DNA of 64,000 bases from an uncultured beta proteobacterium (GCA_903944725.1 CAJASX010000054.1:99464-163463), one strand, 5' to 3'; counted from the stretch's first letter, positions 9,134 to 18,121 are shown. Notes: generated by a model from the sequence alone, not told the origin. Translations and numbers: made by a program.

Positions 9134-9142
9134 AATCGGCTT

Positions 9143-9165
9143 GACTAATCCACGGTGGATTAGTC
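9143..9165 (+). promoter_or_regulatory. Stem-loop at the 5' end of the rplU leader
   Basis: A perfect 10-bp inverted repeat, GACTAATCCA and TGGATTAGTC, encloses a 3-base CGG loop. It begins only about 3 bases after the predicted transcription start. It is not followed by a T run, so it does not look like a terminator. A 5'-terminal hairpin could protect the mRNA from decay or serve in ribosomal-protein feedback control; both are inference. Confidence 0.6.
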
Positions 9166-9207
9166 GTAAAACTAGTTAAAAAGTAGTCTTAAATTAAGGT
9201 TTCTACC

Positions 9208-9519
9208 ATGTACGCGGTCATAAAAACCGGTGGCAAACAGTATAAAGTTGCTGCTGGTGAAAAATTGAAAATAGAACAGATACCAGCGGATATCGGCAGC
9301 GAAATTACCCTCGACCAAGTTCTCGCCGTTGGCGAAGGCGCTTCACTCAAACTGGGTGATCCATTGGTTAATGGTGCCGCTGTGATGGCCACTGTCATTT
9401 CACAGGGGCGTCACGATAAAGTGACAATCTTCAAGATGCGTCGGCGCAAGCATTATCAAAAGCACCAAGGCCATCGCCAGAATTTCACTGAAATTCTGAT
9501 TAACACCATCAAAGCCTAA
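9208..9519 (+). CDS. rplU: 50S ribosomal protein L21
   Basis: Ribosomal protein L21 of the large subunit, 103 residues, the usual length. It starts [14 protein letters not shown] and ends with the rRNA-binding [17 protein letters not shown] segment. It is the first gene of the rplU-rpmA unit, 33 bases before rpmA, and is driven by the consensus promoter at 9105-9133. Confidence 0.99.
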   Translation: MYAVIKTGGKQYKVAAGEKLKIEQIPADIGSEITLDQVLAVGEGASLKLGDPLVNGAAVMATVISQGRHDKVTIFKMRRRKHYQKHQGHRQNFTEILINTIKA

Positions 9520-9552
9520 TTAGGCTTAAGCTGTCAAGCAGGAGAAAGAACA

Positions 9553-9816
9553 ATGGCACAGAAAAAAGGCGGCGGTTCTACACGTAATGGTCGCGATTCC
9601 GAATCAAAACGCTTAGGCGTAAAGGTTTTCGGTGGCGAGCATATCAATGCCGGTAGCATCATTATTCGTCAACGGGGCACCAAAGTACATCCTGGTGTTA
9701 ATGTTGGTATTGGTAAAGATCATACTTTGTTTGCATTAATTAATGGACAAGTGCAATTTAGTGTGAAGGGTGCATTGAATAAAGCGCAAGTATCGGTACT
9801 GCCACCAAAAGCCTAA
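9553..9816 (+). CDS. rpmA: 50S ribosomal protein L27
   Basis: Ribosomal protein L27, 87 residues. The N-terminal arm [20 protein letters not shown] reaches the peptidyl transferase centre in known ribosomes. The start follows an AGGAGA ribosome-binding site. There is no sign of the cleavable N-terminal extension known from Firmicutes. The gene is cotranscribed with rplU and followed by the hairpin at 9900-9926. Confidence 0.99.
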   Translation: MAQKKGGGSTRNGRDSESKRLGVKVFGGEHINAGSIIIRQRGTKVHPGVNVGIGKDHTLFALINGQVQFSVKGALNKAQVSVLPPKA

Positions 9817-9899
9817 ATTTGTATAGGTGCCTGGCTGAGACCGGTTTCACGCCAATTCGATGTCTCGAATTTAAACTGAACAAACAATACTCAGAAGCA

Positions 9900-9926
9900 G
9901 GCCTCGCAGATAGCGAGGCCTTTTTT
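9900..9926 (+). terminator. Intrinsic terminator after rpmA, abutting obgE
   Basis: A perfect 8-bp stem GGCCTCGC/GCGAGGCC with loop AGATA is followed by six T residues, the classical rho-independent form. It ends only four bases before the obgE ATG. The 3' arm contains GAGG, the only Shine-Dalgarno-like sequence in front of obgE, so the hairpin may also influence obgE translation. Confidence 0.85.
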
Positions 9927-9930
9927 ATTT

Positions 9931-11016
9931 ATGAAATTTATTGATGAAGCCCGAATTGAAGTAATCGCTGGTAGCGGTGGAGCTGGTAGTGCCTCAATGC
10001 GTCGTGAAAAATTCATTGAGTTTGGCGGTCCTGATGGCGGTGATGGTGGGCGGGGCGGAAGTGTATACGCGCTCGCTGATCGCAACATCAATACGCTCAT
10101 TGATTACCGGTATGCCAAAACCCATTTAGCCAAAAATGGCGAACCAGGACGTGGTGCAGACTGCTATGGTCGTGCTGGCGAAGATATTGAATTGCGAATG
10201 CCAGTAGGTACCATCATTAGCGATTTTGAAACAGGTGAGCCTATTGCTGATTTAACGACCCATGGTGAGCGACTCTGTTTAGCTGAAGGCGGTGTAGGCG
10301 GCTGGGGCAATATTCATTTTAAAAGCAGCACTAATCGTGCCCCACGTCAAAAAACTAATGGCAAAGAAGGCGATCGAAAAAAATTAAAGTTGGAATTAAA
10401 AGTTTTGGCTGACGTTGGTTTGTTGGGATTACCTAATGCTGGTAAATCTACCCTGATTACTGCTGTATCAAATGCACGTCCCAAAATTGCCGATTATCCA
10501 TTTACAACATTACATCCAAATTTAGGTGTAGTAAGGGTTGGGCAAGAGCGTAGTTTTGTGATTGCCGATATTCCTGGCTTAATTGAGGGTGCTGCTGAAG
10601 GCGCTGGCTTAGGGCACCGGTTTTTACGACATCTTCAACGCACTGGGGTTTTATTGCACTTGATTGATATTGCCCCTTTCGATGAAGCGGTTGATAACGT
10701 TGCCGATGCTAAAGCTATCGTTAACGAATTACGTAAATATGACGAAGCCTTGTATGAAAAGCCACGCTGGCTGGTTTTAAATAAAGTCGACATGATTCCC
10801 GAAGAGGAGCGCAAAAAAACTATCGCTGATTTTATTAAGCGCTATAAGTGGACTGGACCCGTCTTTGAAATTTCGGCTTTGACGGGAGAGGGTTGCGATC
10901 GTTTATGTTACGCCTTACAAGACTATCTTGATTCAATTCGGCGTGAGCGCGACAAATTAGAAGAGCAGGCGCTTGATCCCCGCTATCAAGGCAACATTGG
11001 TCTAGATAAGCCTTAA
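9931..11016 (+). CDS. obgE: GTPase ObgE/CgtA
   Basis: Obg-family GTPase involved in late assembly of the 50S ribosomal subunit and in stress responses. The 361-residue protein has the glycine-rich Obg fold at residues 1-158 ([12 protein letters not shown]). The G domain follows with GLPNAGKST near 166-174, switch region [24 protein letters not shown], and an SAL motif. The ATG at 9931 gives the conserved MKFIDEARI amino terminus. No free ribosome-binding site is visible because the preceding bases form a terminator-like hairpin. It is the usual partner of rplU-rpmA. Confidence 0.97.
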   Translation: MKFIDEARIEVIAGSGGAGSASMRREKFIEFGGPDGGDGGRGGSVYALADRNINTLIDYRYAKTHLAKNGEPGRGADCYGRAGEDIELRMPVGTIISDFETGEPIADLTTHGERLCLAEGGVGGWGNIHFKSSTNRAPRQKTNGKEGDRKKLKLELKVLADVGLLGLPNAGKSTLITAVSNARPKIADYPFTTLHPNLGVVRVGQERSFVIADIPGLIEGAAEGAGLGHRFLRHLQRTGVLLHLIDIAPFDEAVDNVADAKAIVNELRKYDEALYEKPRWLVLNKVDMIPEEERKKTIADFIKRYKWTGPVFEISALTGEGCDRLCYALQDYLDSIRRERDKLEEQALDPRYQGNIGLDKP

Positions 11017-11070
11017 ATGTCAAGCCTGTAGAGTATTCAGGTAGACTAAAATTGAGATGAGAGCATTGCC

Positions 11071-11856
11071 ATGACAGTTCAGCCAATAAAACGTATCGTA
11101 GTAAAAGTGGGGTCAAGCCTAGTCACTAATAATGGTGATGGTTTAGATCGAGCGGCAATTGAACAGTGGGCTGAGCAAGTAGCCGTGATTTTACGGGCTG
11201 GCATTCAGGTTTTAATGGTTAGTTCAGGCGCAATTGCCGAGGGTATGCAACGTTTGGGGTGGCAATCACGCCCCATTGCAATTCATCAATTGCAAGCGGC
11301 CGCTGCCGTAGGTCAAATGGGTTTAGTGCAGATGTATGAACGTTGCTTCGCGCGCTTTAATTTACATAGTGCGCAAGTTTTATTAACGAATGCCGACCTT
11401 GATCACCCAGAACGTCGAGCCAATGCAAAGGCAACGATAGAGACCTTACTAAGCTTAGGTGTCGTGCCTGTCATCAATGAAAATGATACGGTCGTTACCG
11501 ATGAAATTAAATTTGGCGATAACGACCACCTTGCTGCCTTAGTTGTCAATTTAATCGGTGCCGACCTTTTAATTATTCTGACCGATCAGGGCGGTTTGTT
11601 TAACGCTGACCCGCGGCAAGACCCTACTGCAACTTTAGTAAAGGAAGCTTTCGCCGGCGATCCTCAGTTAGAAAAAATGGCTGGCGGTGTTGGTAGCACA
11701 ATTAGCAAGGGCGGTATGCTTACTAAAATTTTAGCTGCTAAAACTGCTGCGCAAACAGGCGCATCTACTGTAATTGCATCTGGACATGAGCCCCAAGTGC
11801 TAAACCAGATTACTCAAGGCCTGCCAGTTGGCAGTCTACTTAAAGCAAGAAATTAA
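11071..11856 (+). CDS. proB: Glutamate 5-kinase, short form without PUA domain
   Basis: ProB phosphorylates glutamate as the first step of proline synthesis. The product has 261 residues with the amino-acid-kinase fold: KVGSSLV near 12-18, [26 protein letters not shown] and a late [13 protein letters not shown] segment. The family's usual 360-375 residue form has a C-terminal PUA domain; here the frame stops right after the kinase domain and the convergent gene begins at once. Its pathway partner proA lies about 41 kb away. Short, PUA-less kinases exist elsewhere, so the enzyme is probably functional. Confidence 0.93.
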   Translation: MTVQPIKRIVVKVGSSLVTNNGDGLDRAAIEQWAEQVAVILRAGIQVLMVSSGAIAEGMQRLGWQSRPIAIHQLQAAAAVGQMGLVQMYERCFARFNLHSAQVLLTNADLDHPERRANAKATIETLLSLGVVPVINENDTVVTDEIKFGDNDHLAALVVNLIGADLLIILTDQGGLFNADPRQDPTATLVKEAFAGDPQLEKMAGGVGSTISKGGMLTKILAAKTAAQTGASTVIASGHEPQVLNQITQGLPVGSLLKARN

Positions 11857-12449
11857 AATTGATGCGCGCCAGAACTAGGCTTGCCAGTAAATTTATTAGG
11901 TTGTAGCAAGTCTACGATTAGCGCTTTATTTTTTACTTGCGATTTATTGTTACAAAAAGCACCTTGCGCAAGTGCGCCATGGTATCGATTCGCCTCAGTA
12001 TTTTTAATCTCAGTCCAAGTTTTACGTTGATTAGCTTGCCAAATTGAGCTGGTATTAAGCGTACCGTACAAAGCAAACTGAAAAGTTTCGCAGCGAATAC
12101 CTTCAAAATTAACCTGTTGGTTACCGTTTGGGCTAGTAATCACCAGCACATAGCGGGTTACGCCATCGGGATCGATGCGAATTGAATCGGGGTCAATAGC
12201 AAATTTAAAGACCGAGAATTGCGAGACATGAAATTCAATTAGATTCGCTTTATTAGGCGGTTTAGCAGGCAGGGGTACCACGGCATCTTCTTTAAAGATC
12301 TTCGGGGCGAAGGGGTCTTCATAGGCATCAGGTGTCGTGCCAGCGCAAGCACTTAAGTTGAGGATCATTGAGGTGATCAGCAATAAAACTAACAGTGGCG
12401 CAAACCAGCCAATGCCAGTTGGCAATGGCAATTTATCAAAACGAGTCAA
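11853..12449 (-). CDS. CNP1-like family lipoprotein
   Basis: A conserved hypothetical protein resembling the CNP1-like domain family of betaproteobacteria. It carries a lipoprotein signal: a hydrophobic stretch ([14 protein letters not shown]) ends in the lipobox LSAC, followed by a Thr/Pro-rich linker and the globular domain with [22 protein letters not shown]. No enzymatic role is known to me. A TTG at 12449 would give a 35-residue signal sequence and overlaps only the end of rppH. An in-frame ATG at 12524 lies deep inside rppH and would add 25 residues that look unlike a signal peptide. The start is therefore uncertain. Its 3' end overlaps proB by 4 bases. Confidence 0.75.
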   Translation of the reverse strand: MTRFDKLPLPTGIGWFAPLLVLLLITSMILNLSACAGTTPDAYEDPFAPKIFKEDAVVPLPAKPPNKANLIEFHVSQFSVFKFAIDPDSIRIDPDGVTRYVLVITSPNGNQQVNFEGIRCETFQFALYGTLNTSSIWQANQRKTWTEIKNTEANRYHGALAQGAFCNNKSQVKNKALIVDLLQPNKFTGKPSSGAHQF

Positions 12450-13008
12450 GGTCAGTTGCTTTCTTTTGAGGTGTATGGGCGTCGAGGCTAGCCCCCCAGA
12501 TAGTTTGCTGAATGCGCATCCCACTAGTGATAAAGCGTGCTAACTCTGAAAGGGCTAATTGATACACTTCTCGCTTGAAATCAATCACGCTTGCCAATTC
12601 AATCCAGTATGGATGCCAACGCCATGCATCAAATTCGGGGTGAGCAGAGGCACGCAGATGGATATCACTATCTAAGCCAGTAAAACGCAGTAAAAACCAA
12701 ATTTGTTTTTGGCCGCGGTAGGCCGCGCGATTAGGTCTACTTGCATGCTGGCGACGTAGAAACGCCTCGGGCACTTCATAACGAAGCCAATCCCTAGTGC
12801 GCCCAATAATTTGGACGTGCTCTGATAGCAAGCCAACCTCTTCGTGCAATTCGCGGAACATGGCCTGTTCAGGACTTTCGCCATATTGAATCCCGCCCTG
12901 CGGGAACTGCCACGAATGCTGCCCAACGCGCTTTCCCCAGAAAACATCGTTGTGGCCGTTAAGGAGGACAATGCCGACATTGGGTCTATACCCTTCACGG
13001 TCGAGCAT
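12436..13008 (-). CDS. rppH: RNA pyrophosphohydrolase (Nudix)
   Basis: RppH removes pyrophosphate from the 5' end of mRNAs and so triggers RNase E-dependent decay. The 190-residue protein starts [17 protein letters not shown] and has the Nudix box at about 38-59, with [11 protein letters not shown] and EEVG in the expected spacing. The W-QFPQGG segment is specific for RppH. It is divergent from proS with a 49-base gap, as in other betaproteobacteria, and its end overlaps the start region of the CNP1-like gene. Confidence 0.94.
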   Translation of the reverse strand: MLDREGYRPNVGIVLLNGHNDVFWGKRVGQHSWQFPQGGIQYGESPEQAMFRELHEEVGLLSEHVQIIGRTRDWLRYEVPEAFLRRQHASRPNRAAYRGQKQIWFLLRFTGLDSDIHLRASAHPEFDAWRWHPYWIELASVIDFKREVYQLALSELARFITSGMRIQQTIWGASLDAHTPQKKATDLDSF

Positions 13009-13057
13009 GATAGCGCCCCGAATCCTTTAAAATCAATGTATTTGATTATATCCACAC

Positions 13058-14800
13058 ATGAAAGCCTCTCAATCATTTCTAGTCACCCTTAAAGAGGCTC
13101 CCGCCGATGCCGAGGTGGTGTCTCATCAATTAATGGTGCGCGCTGGCTTAATTCGTAAGCTAAGCGCAGGTATTTATTCCTACTTACCGTTTGGTTTAAG
13201 GGTAATTCGTAAGGTAGAAAATATCATTCGTGAAGAAATGAATCGGGCAGGCGCAATTGAATTAATGATGCCCATAGTGCAGCCTGCCGAGTTATGGCAA
13301 GAAACGGGCCGCTGGGAAAAAATGGGGCCAGAGCTATTACGCATCCAAGATCGTCATCAGCGCGATTTTATTATCCAGCCCACCTCTGAAGAAGTGATTA
13401 CCGAGTTAGCGCGTGCAGAAATTAAAAGCTATAAACAGTTGCCAATCAATTTTTATCAAATTCAAACTAAATTTCGAGATGAACGCCGCCCGCGTTTTGG
13501 CATTATGCGGGGTCGCGAATTCACTATGAAAGATGCTTATTCATTTGATTGCGATACTGCTGGATTAAAGCGCTCTTACGACACAATGTTTGCAGCCTAT
13601 ACGCAAATTTTTAAACGCCTAGGTTTGCAATTTAGAGCGGTTACAGCAGATAACGGCGCAATTGGCGGGTCTGGCAGTCAAGAGTTTCATGTCATTGCTG
13701 AGACTGGTGAAGATACTATTGTCTATTGCCCTAGTTCTGATTACGCGGCAAATATAGAGGCTGCAGAATCACTGCCTTTAGTGCCACAAGGTGGCAAACC
13801 AAGCATTGCTTTAGAAAAAGTCGCTACCCCAGAACAAATGCAATGTGAAAAGGTTGCCCATTTTTTGAGTTTACCTCTGCAACAAACTGTTAAATCCTTG
13901 TTACTAGCAGCTGATCAGGTCGAGGGTCCGGCTCATTTATTTATGCTCTTGCTTCGAGGCGATCATGATTTAAATGAAGTAAAAGCCAGTAAGGTGCCAG
14001 GCTTAGAAGCGTTCCGTTTTGCCACCGAAGCCGAAGTGCTTGCTGCCTGCGGCTCACCGCCTGGCTACATTGGCCCCCTTGGTTTAAAGTTGCCCGTAAC
14101 AATCGTGGTTGATCGCACCGTTGCCAATATGACTGATTTTGTCTGTGGCGCAAATGATGCTGGGTATCATTTTAAAGGCGTCAATTGGGCGCGCGATCTA
14201 CCTCTGCCTAGTGTCTTCGATTTACGTAATGCCGTGGTGGGCGATCCCTCACCCGATGGTCAAGGTTTGGTCGATATTTGCCGAGGTATTGAAGTAGGTC
14301 ATGTATTCATGTTAGGTACTCAGTACTCGACGGCCATGAAATGCACCTATCTTGATGCCCAAGGTAAAGCCCAGCCAATGGTGATGGGTTGTTATGGTAT
14401 TGGCGTAACCCGCTTACTCGGGGCAGCAATTGAGCAAGGCCATGATGAGCGAGGCATTATTTGGCCCATTTCAATGGCGCCGTTTGAAGTGGTAATTTGC
14501 CCCATGAATTACGATCGATCAGATTTAGTGCGCACAGCAGCAGATAATTTGTACACTGAATTACATCATGCAGGCATCGACGTAGTTTTGGATGATCGTG
14601 GCGAGCGGCCAGGCGCGATGTTTGCCGATTGGGAATTAATTGGTGTGCCATTTCGTGTCGTCGTTGGAGAGCGCGGTCTGAAAGAAGCAAAGGTTGAATT
14701 TCAGGGGCGTACTGAGAGCCAAGCGCAACTTCTTCCATTGGCTGAGATTAAAGAACATATTGTTGCAGCAGTTAGCGCGGCGAAAAATAAGCTTGCCTAA
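13058..14800 (+). CDS. proS: Prolyl-tRNA synthetase
   Basis: Class II aminoacyl-tRNA synthetase that charges tRNA-Pro. The 580-residue form is the bacterial type with an editing (INS) domain between class II motifs 2 and 3. Visible landmarks are motif 2 [21 protein letters not shown], the editing region around residues 230-380, motif 3 [14 protein letters not shown], and a C-terminal anticodon-binding domain. The ATG at 13058 gives [19 protein letters not shown], typical of the family. Confidence 0.98.
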   Translation: MKASQSFLVTLKEAPADAEVVSHQLMVRAGLIRKLSAGIYSYLPFGLRVIRKVENIIREEMNRAGAIELMMPIVQPAELWQETGRWEKMGPELLRIQDRHQRDFIIQPTSEEVITELARAEIKSYKQLPINFYQIQTKFRDERRPRFGIMRGREFTMKDAYSFDCDTAGLKRSYDTMFAAYTQIFKRLGLQFRAVTADNGAIGGSGSQEFHVIAETGEDTIVYCPSSDYAANIEAAESLPLVPQGGKPSIALEKVATPEQMQCEKVAHFLSLPLQQTVKSLLLAADQVEGPAHLFMLLLRGDHDLNEVKASKVPGLEAFRFATEAEVLAACGSPPGYIGPLGLKLPVTIVVDRTVANMTDFVCGANDAGYHFKGVNWARDLPLPSVFDLRNAVVGDPSPDGQGLVDICRGIEVGHVFMLGTQYSTAMKCTYLDAQGKAQPMVMGCYGIGVTRLLGAAIEQGHDERGIIWPISMAPFEVVICPMNYDRSDLVRTAADNLYTELHHAGIDVVLDDRGERPGAMFADWELIGVPFRVVVGERGLKEAKVEFQGRTESQAQLLPLAEIKEHIVAAVSAAKNKLA

Positions 14801-14820
14801 GCGTGTATAACTTATTTTTT
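14783..14820 (+). terminator. Possible bidirectional AU-rich terminator between proS and ffh
   Basis: An inverted repeat AAAAATAAG (14783-14791) and CTTATTTTT (14811-14819) spans the stop codons of both convergent genes, with a small inner GCTT/AAGC stem. Each strand ends in a T run, so it could terminate transcription both ways. The stem is AU-rich and therefore weak. Confidence 0.4.
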
Positions 14821-16194
14821 AATTAAGCCGCCTAAGCCTTTAGCTGCGCCACGGGCTGCCATTGAGCCCATCATGCGCGCCATTTTGCCGCCTTTAAATT
14901 GCTTCATCATGGTTTGCATTTGTTCAAATTGGGCTAACAAACGATTAACTTCCTGAACTTGTACTCCAGCACCAATAGCTATTCGTCTTTTTCTGCTGGC
15001 CTTCAGTAACTCTGGTTTGGTCCGCTCTTTGGGCGTCATACTATCAATAATGCCCTGCATGCGTTTTATTTGTGCATCGGCTTGCCCCAAATTCGCCTTA
15101 TTAGTAGCTTGCGTTAAATGACTCGGTAATTTATCCATCATGTTAGCCATGCCGCCCATTTGTTGCATTTGGCTAATTTGCGCCCGAAAATCGCTTAAAT
15201 CAAAACCCCCTTTTTGAATTTTGCTAGCTAACTTTTCTGCTTTAGCAAGATCAACATGCACTTGTGCTTGCTCAACCAAGGCCAGAATATCGCCCATGCC
15301 CAGAATGCGATTTGCCATTCGTGCCGCATCAAATGGTTCAAGACCATCCATTTTTTCGGCGACCCCAATAAACTTGAGAGGTACTCCAGTAATAGCTTGT
15401 ACGGATAATGCTGCACCCCCTCGGGCATCACCATCGAGTTTGGTCAAAATTACCCCAGTAAGTGCAAGTGCCTCATGGAAGGCTTTAGCAGTGTTGACCG
15501 CATCTTGACCCAGCATTGCATCAACCACAAAAAGAGTTTCAATTGGTTTAAGTTGAGCGTGTAAGACACTGATTTCTTGCATGAGTTCAGCATCAATACC
15601 TAGGCGTCCGGCAGTATCAACAATTAACACATCAAAATAATGTCGTTTAGCCCAATCTAGTGCTGCCAGCGCAATTGCTTCAGGACGTTGGTCTATCGAA
15701 CTAGGAAAAAATTCAACGCCAACCTGAGCGCTCACCGTTTGCAGTTGCTCAATTGCCGCAGGACGATAAATATCGCAAGAGACAGTGAGCACCTTCTTCT
15801 TCTTTTTTTCATGCAACCATTTGGCTAGCTTGGCTGCTGAGGTTGTTTTACCCGCTCCTTGTAAGCCAGCCAGCAAAATCACTGCAGGGGGTTGGGTGGC
15901 TAAATTGAGTTCACCACTTACCCCAGAATTACCTTGCATAGTATGGGTCAACTCGCGTTGCACGATTCCCACTAAGGCTTGACCTGGATTAAGGCTAGCA
16001 ATTACTTCTTCACCTAAAGCCTTTTGTTTAATTTGCTCAAGTAATGATTTCACGACTGGTAGGGCAACATCCGCCTCTAGCAAGGCTAGGCGGATCTCTC
16101 GTAGCATTTCTGCCGTATTGCTTTCAGTGAGGCGAGCTTGTCCCCGCATGGTTTTAACTACACGCGAAAGACGATCAGTGAGGTTCGCAAGCAT
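14812..16194 (-). CDS. ffh: Signal recognition particle protein Ffh
   Basis: The SRP54 homologue, which binds 4.5S RNA and signal sequences of membrane proteins and docks with FtsY. The 460-residue protein has the N and G domains (GLQGAGKT at 110-117, DTAGRL, TKLDGDARGG), followed by a methionine-rich M domain (MQQMGGMANMMDKL and MQTMMKQFKGGKMARMMGSM). It converges on proS and diverges from the CcsA-like gene with only 20 bases between starts. Confidence 0.98.
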   Translation of the reverse strand: MLANLTDRLSRVVKTMRGQARLTESNTAEMLREIRLALLEADVALPVVKSLLEQIKQKALGEEVIASLNPGQALVGIVQRELTHTMQGNSGVSGELNLATQPPAVILLAGLQGAGKTTSAAKLAKWLHEKKKKKVLTVSCDIYRPAAIEQLQTVSAQVGVEFFPSSIDQRPEAIALAALDWAKRHYFDVLIVDTAGRLGIDAELMQEISVLHAQLKPIETLFVVDAMLGQDAVNTAKAFHEALALTGVILTKLDGDARGGAALSVQAITGVPLKFIGVAEKMDGLEPFDAARMANRILGMGDILALVEQAQVHVDLAKAEKLASKIQKGGFDLSDFRAQISQMQQMGGMANMMDKLPSHLTQATNKANLGQADAQIKRMQGIIDSMTPKERTKPELLKASRKRRIAIGAGVQVQEVNRLLAQFEQMQTMMKQFKGGKMARMMGSMAARGAAKGLGGLIKK

Positions 16195-16214
16195 TTATCG
16201 ATTAGACTTTAGTT

Positions 16215-17063
16215 ATGTCAATTTTAGATTATCAAAGCAGCGCCTGGCTGCCTTCCTTACTTTATCTCGGTTTGCTGGTGGTTTTAAGCTGGCGCCCACG
16301 GTCGCGTCCAGATACTCGGGCATTTACGATTTTGGTACAGATTTTGATTTTATTAAGCTTACTCCTGCAAGGCATCTATTTGCACGATTCGGTGTTTACC
16401 CCCGAGGGCTTTGTGTTTGGTTTTGCCCAAGATTTATCGCTAATGGCGTGGGTGGGACTCTTATTTTATTGGCTACAAAGTTGGTATTTGCCTATTGCCA
16501 GCTTGCGCTTAATGGTCTTAGTCTTTGCGATGTTGTGTGCTTTTTTGCCGATTTTATTTCCTGGAACATTGATTTCACCCCGAGCCGTTGCCGATCCCTG
16601 GTTTAAGGCCCACTTTATTGTGGCCACAATTGCCGTGGGACTACTTACCTTGGCGGCGATGATGGCGGTACTAATGGAGGTGCAAGATCGGGCTTTACGA
16701 CGCACCCTTGCTTATGCTCCAGATAGTCGTTTAGCCCATTGGCTTGAGGGGTTGCCACCTTTATTAACCATGGAAAATTTACTCTTTAATTTGATTTATT
16801 TTGGTTTTGCACTATTAAGCTTAACCATTTTCTCGGGCATCTTTTTTTCAGAAACTTTATTTGGTAAGCCATTGATGCTTGACCACAAAACTATTTTTGC
16901 CTTCGCCTCATGGCTGCTGTTTGGTGGTTTAATTGTGGCGCGTTTACGGGTTGGTTTAAGAGGTCGGTCTGCACTACGTTGGGTCTTATGGGGCTTTGCA
17001 GCACTACTGTTAGCGTATGTGGGCAGCCGCTTTGTGCTCGAAGTTATTTTGCAGCGGATTTAA
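16215..17063 (+). CDS. CcsA/HemX-type cytochrome c assembly family membrane protein
   Basis: A 282-residue protein with about eight membrane spans of the CcmC/CcsA/HemX family (often annotated as YpjD-like inner-membrane protein). The tryptophan-rich family hallmark is weak here, but the LDHKTIFAFASWLLFGGLIVARLRVGLRGR ending and a conserved His in WFKAHFIVATIAVG are typical. Members handle haem during cytochrome c maturation, or affect haem synthesis. The neighbourhood (ffh upstream and divergent, PP0621/ampD downstream) is standard in betaproteobacteria. Confidence 0.85.
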   Translation: MSILDYQSSAWLPSLLYLGLLVVLSWRPRSRPDTRAFTILVQILILLSLLLQGIYLHDSVFTPEGFVFGFAQDLSLMAWVGLLFYWLQSWYLPIASLRLMVLVFAMLCAFLPILFPGTLISPRAVADPWFKAHFIVATIAVGLLTLAAMMAVLMEVQDRALRRTLAYAPDSRLAHWLEGLPPLLTMENLLFNLIYFGFALLSLTIFSGIFFSETLFGKPLMLDHKTIFAFASWLLFGGLIVARLRVGLRGRSALRWVLWGFAALLLAYVGSRFVLEVILQRI

Positions 17064-17067
17064 GTCA

Positions 17068-17853
17068 GTGTTGAAATGGGTCTTACTAGTTGGGGTTGGC
17101 GCGGCGCTTTATTTTTGGCTAAAAAGACCAAAAATAGTAAGTCCCGTTTTTACCCCGAAGCCCCTTATTCCTGAGCCATTAAAAATAGTACCTTGCGCTT
17201 ATTGCGGGGTGCACTTGCCGGCACAAGATTGTATTGAATACGAGCAACGGCACTATTGTTGCCCAGCTCACCAAAATGCAATCGACCCAGCAGGGTGGTA
17301 CGGTCAGGCCCAATGGCGCCCATCGCCTAACTATGATGCACGGCCAAGTGAGGCGGTGCCAGATTTAGTTTTAATTCACCATATCAGCTTGCCACCAGGC
17401 CAGTTTGGTAAAAATTACATCAGCGATTTTTTTCAAAATAAGCTTGATTTCACTGCGCATCCCTATTTTGCGGAAATTTCTGGGCAGCAGGTTTCGAGCC
17501 ATTTTTTGATTGATCGCAATGGCCTTATTAGCCAATTTGTTTCAACTCAAAAACGTGCTTGGCATGCAGGCGTATCCAATTTTTTTGGGCGTGAGCAGTG
17601 CAATGACTTTGCCATTGGGATTGAGTTAGAGGGTGACGGACAAACTACCTTCACTGATTTGCAGTATGTTGCTTTAGAACAACTGCTAACAGGACTTGCC
17701 AAAACGTATGCCAATTTAAGCTTTGCAGGCCATAGTGATGTTGCTCCCCTGCGCAAAACAGATCCAGGTATTCATTTTGATTGGCGGCGCTTGCAACGCG
17801 AAAATAATCTCGGCCAAAAAAATCTCCCCTATGGCCTTGAGCCAAGAGCCTAA
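17068..17853 (+). CDS. ampD: PP0621-like membrane/zinc-ribbon module fused to AmpD amidase
   Basis: The C-terminal part is AmpD, the cytoplasmic 1,6-anhydro-N-acetylmuramyl-L-alanine amidase of cell-wall recycling. Zinc ligands are in LVLIHHISLPPG (His104/105), AGHSDVAP (His222) and KTDPG (Asp232), with the GIELEG glutamate at 186. Residues 1-75 are different: a membrane segment (LLVGVGAALYFWL) and a small cysteine cluster, CAYC at 43-46 and CC at 64-65 with nearby histidines. This matches the separate PP0621-family protein usually encoded just before ampD in related bacteria. GTG at 17068 is the likely start, 4 bases after the previous stop; an upstream in-frame ATG lies inside the CcsA-like gene. 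The fusion would tether a normally soluble enzyme to the membrane. Confidence 0.88.
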   Translation: MLKWVLLVGVGAALYFWLKRPKIVSPVFTPKPLIPEPLKIVPCAYCGVHLPAQDCIEYEQRHYCCPAHQNAIDPAGWYGQAQWRPSPNYDARPSEAVPDLVLIHHISLPPGQFGKNYISDFFQNKLDFTAHPYFAEISGQQVSSHFLIDRNGLISQFVSTQKRAWHAGVSNFFGREQCNDFAIGIELEGDGQTTFTDLQYVALEQLLTGLAKTYANLSFAGHSDVAPLRKTDPGIHFDWRRLQRENNLGQKNLPYGLEPRA

Positions 17854-17911
17854 TTAACGCTGATACCTGCATATATGTGAGCACTTGCTTACATAAATCT
17901 AAGAAGGCTAG

Positions 17912-17962
17912 GTCAGGAAAATTCCTACAAACCTAAGGAAAACCCTGACAAAAAATTGTCAG
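17912..17962 (+). repeat. Nested inverted repeats between ampD and nrdA
   Basis: GTCAGG (17912-17917) pairs with CCTGAC (17944-17949), and inside it TTCCT pairs with AGGAA, giving an interrupted hairpin. A second, overlapping perfect palindrome, CTGACAA-AAAA-TTGTCAG, spans 17945-17962. The two structures share the CTGAC arm and are mutually exclusive. They may end the ampD transcript or act as a regulator site for nrdA; neither is proven. Confidence 0.5.
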
Positions 17963-17969
17963 AAAAAGC

Positions 17970-17998
17970 TTACCAAAGATGAAATAATTCCCTATACT
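17970..17998 (+). promoter_or_regulatory. Predicted sigma-70 promoter for nrdAB
   Basis: TTACCA (17970-17975) and TATACT (17993-17998) are spaced by 17 bases, matching four and five of six consensus positions. Transcription would begin near 18005, just upstream of the NrdR-box-like palindromes. Confidence 0.55.
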
Positions 17999-18019
17999 TA
18001 GTATAAATCAGTACTTAAA

Positions 18020-18079
18020 CCACTAGATATAGTGTTTTAAGCAGCTGCGGTGGTTTGCTGTCACAACTATATATTCATT
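18020..18079 (+). promoter_or_regulatory. Pair of NrdR-box-like palindromes upstream of nrdA
   Basis: The 16-mer at 18020-18035 (CCACTAGATATAGTGT) matches 14 of 16 positions of the NrdR box consensus ACACWATATATWGTGT. A weaker copy at 18064-18079 (CAACTATATATTCATT) matches about 11. Starts are 44 bases apart, near four helical turns. NrdR is a zinc-finger, ATP-cone repressor of ribonucleotide reductase genes. Placement downstream of the predicted start fits repression by blocking. Confidence 0.6.
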
Positions 18080-18121
18080 GAGTTTTGTTACCTTTTTACC
18101 CTATTTGAGTTCAGGAGTTCT

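Noticed and set aside
16118-16606. 162-codon open frame overlapping the ffh start and the CcsA-like gene
   Set aside because: The CcsA-like protein in the other frame has clear membrane helices and family motifs; this one is a shadow.
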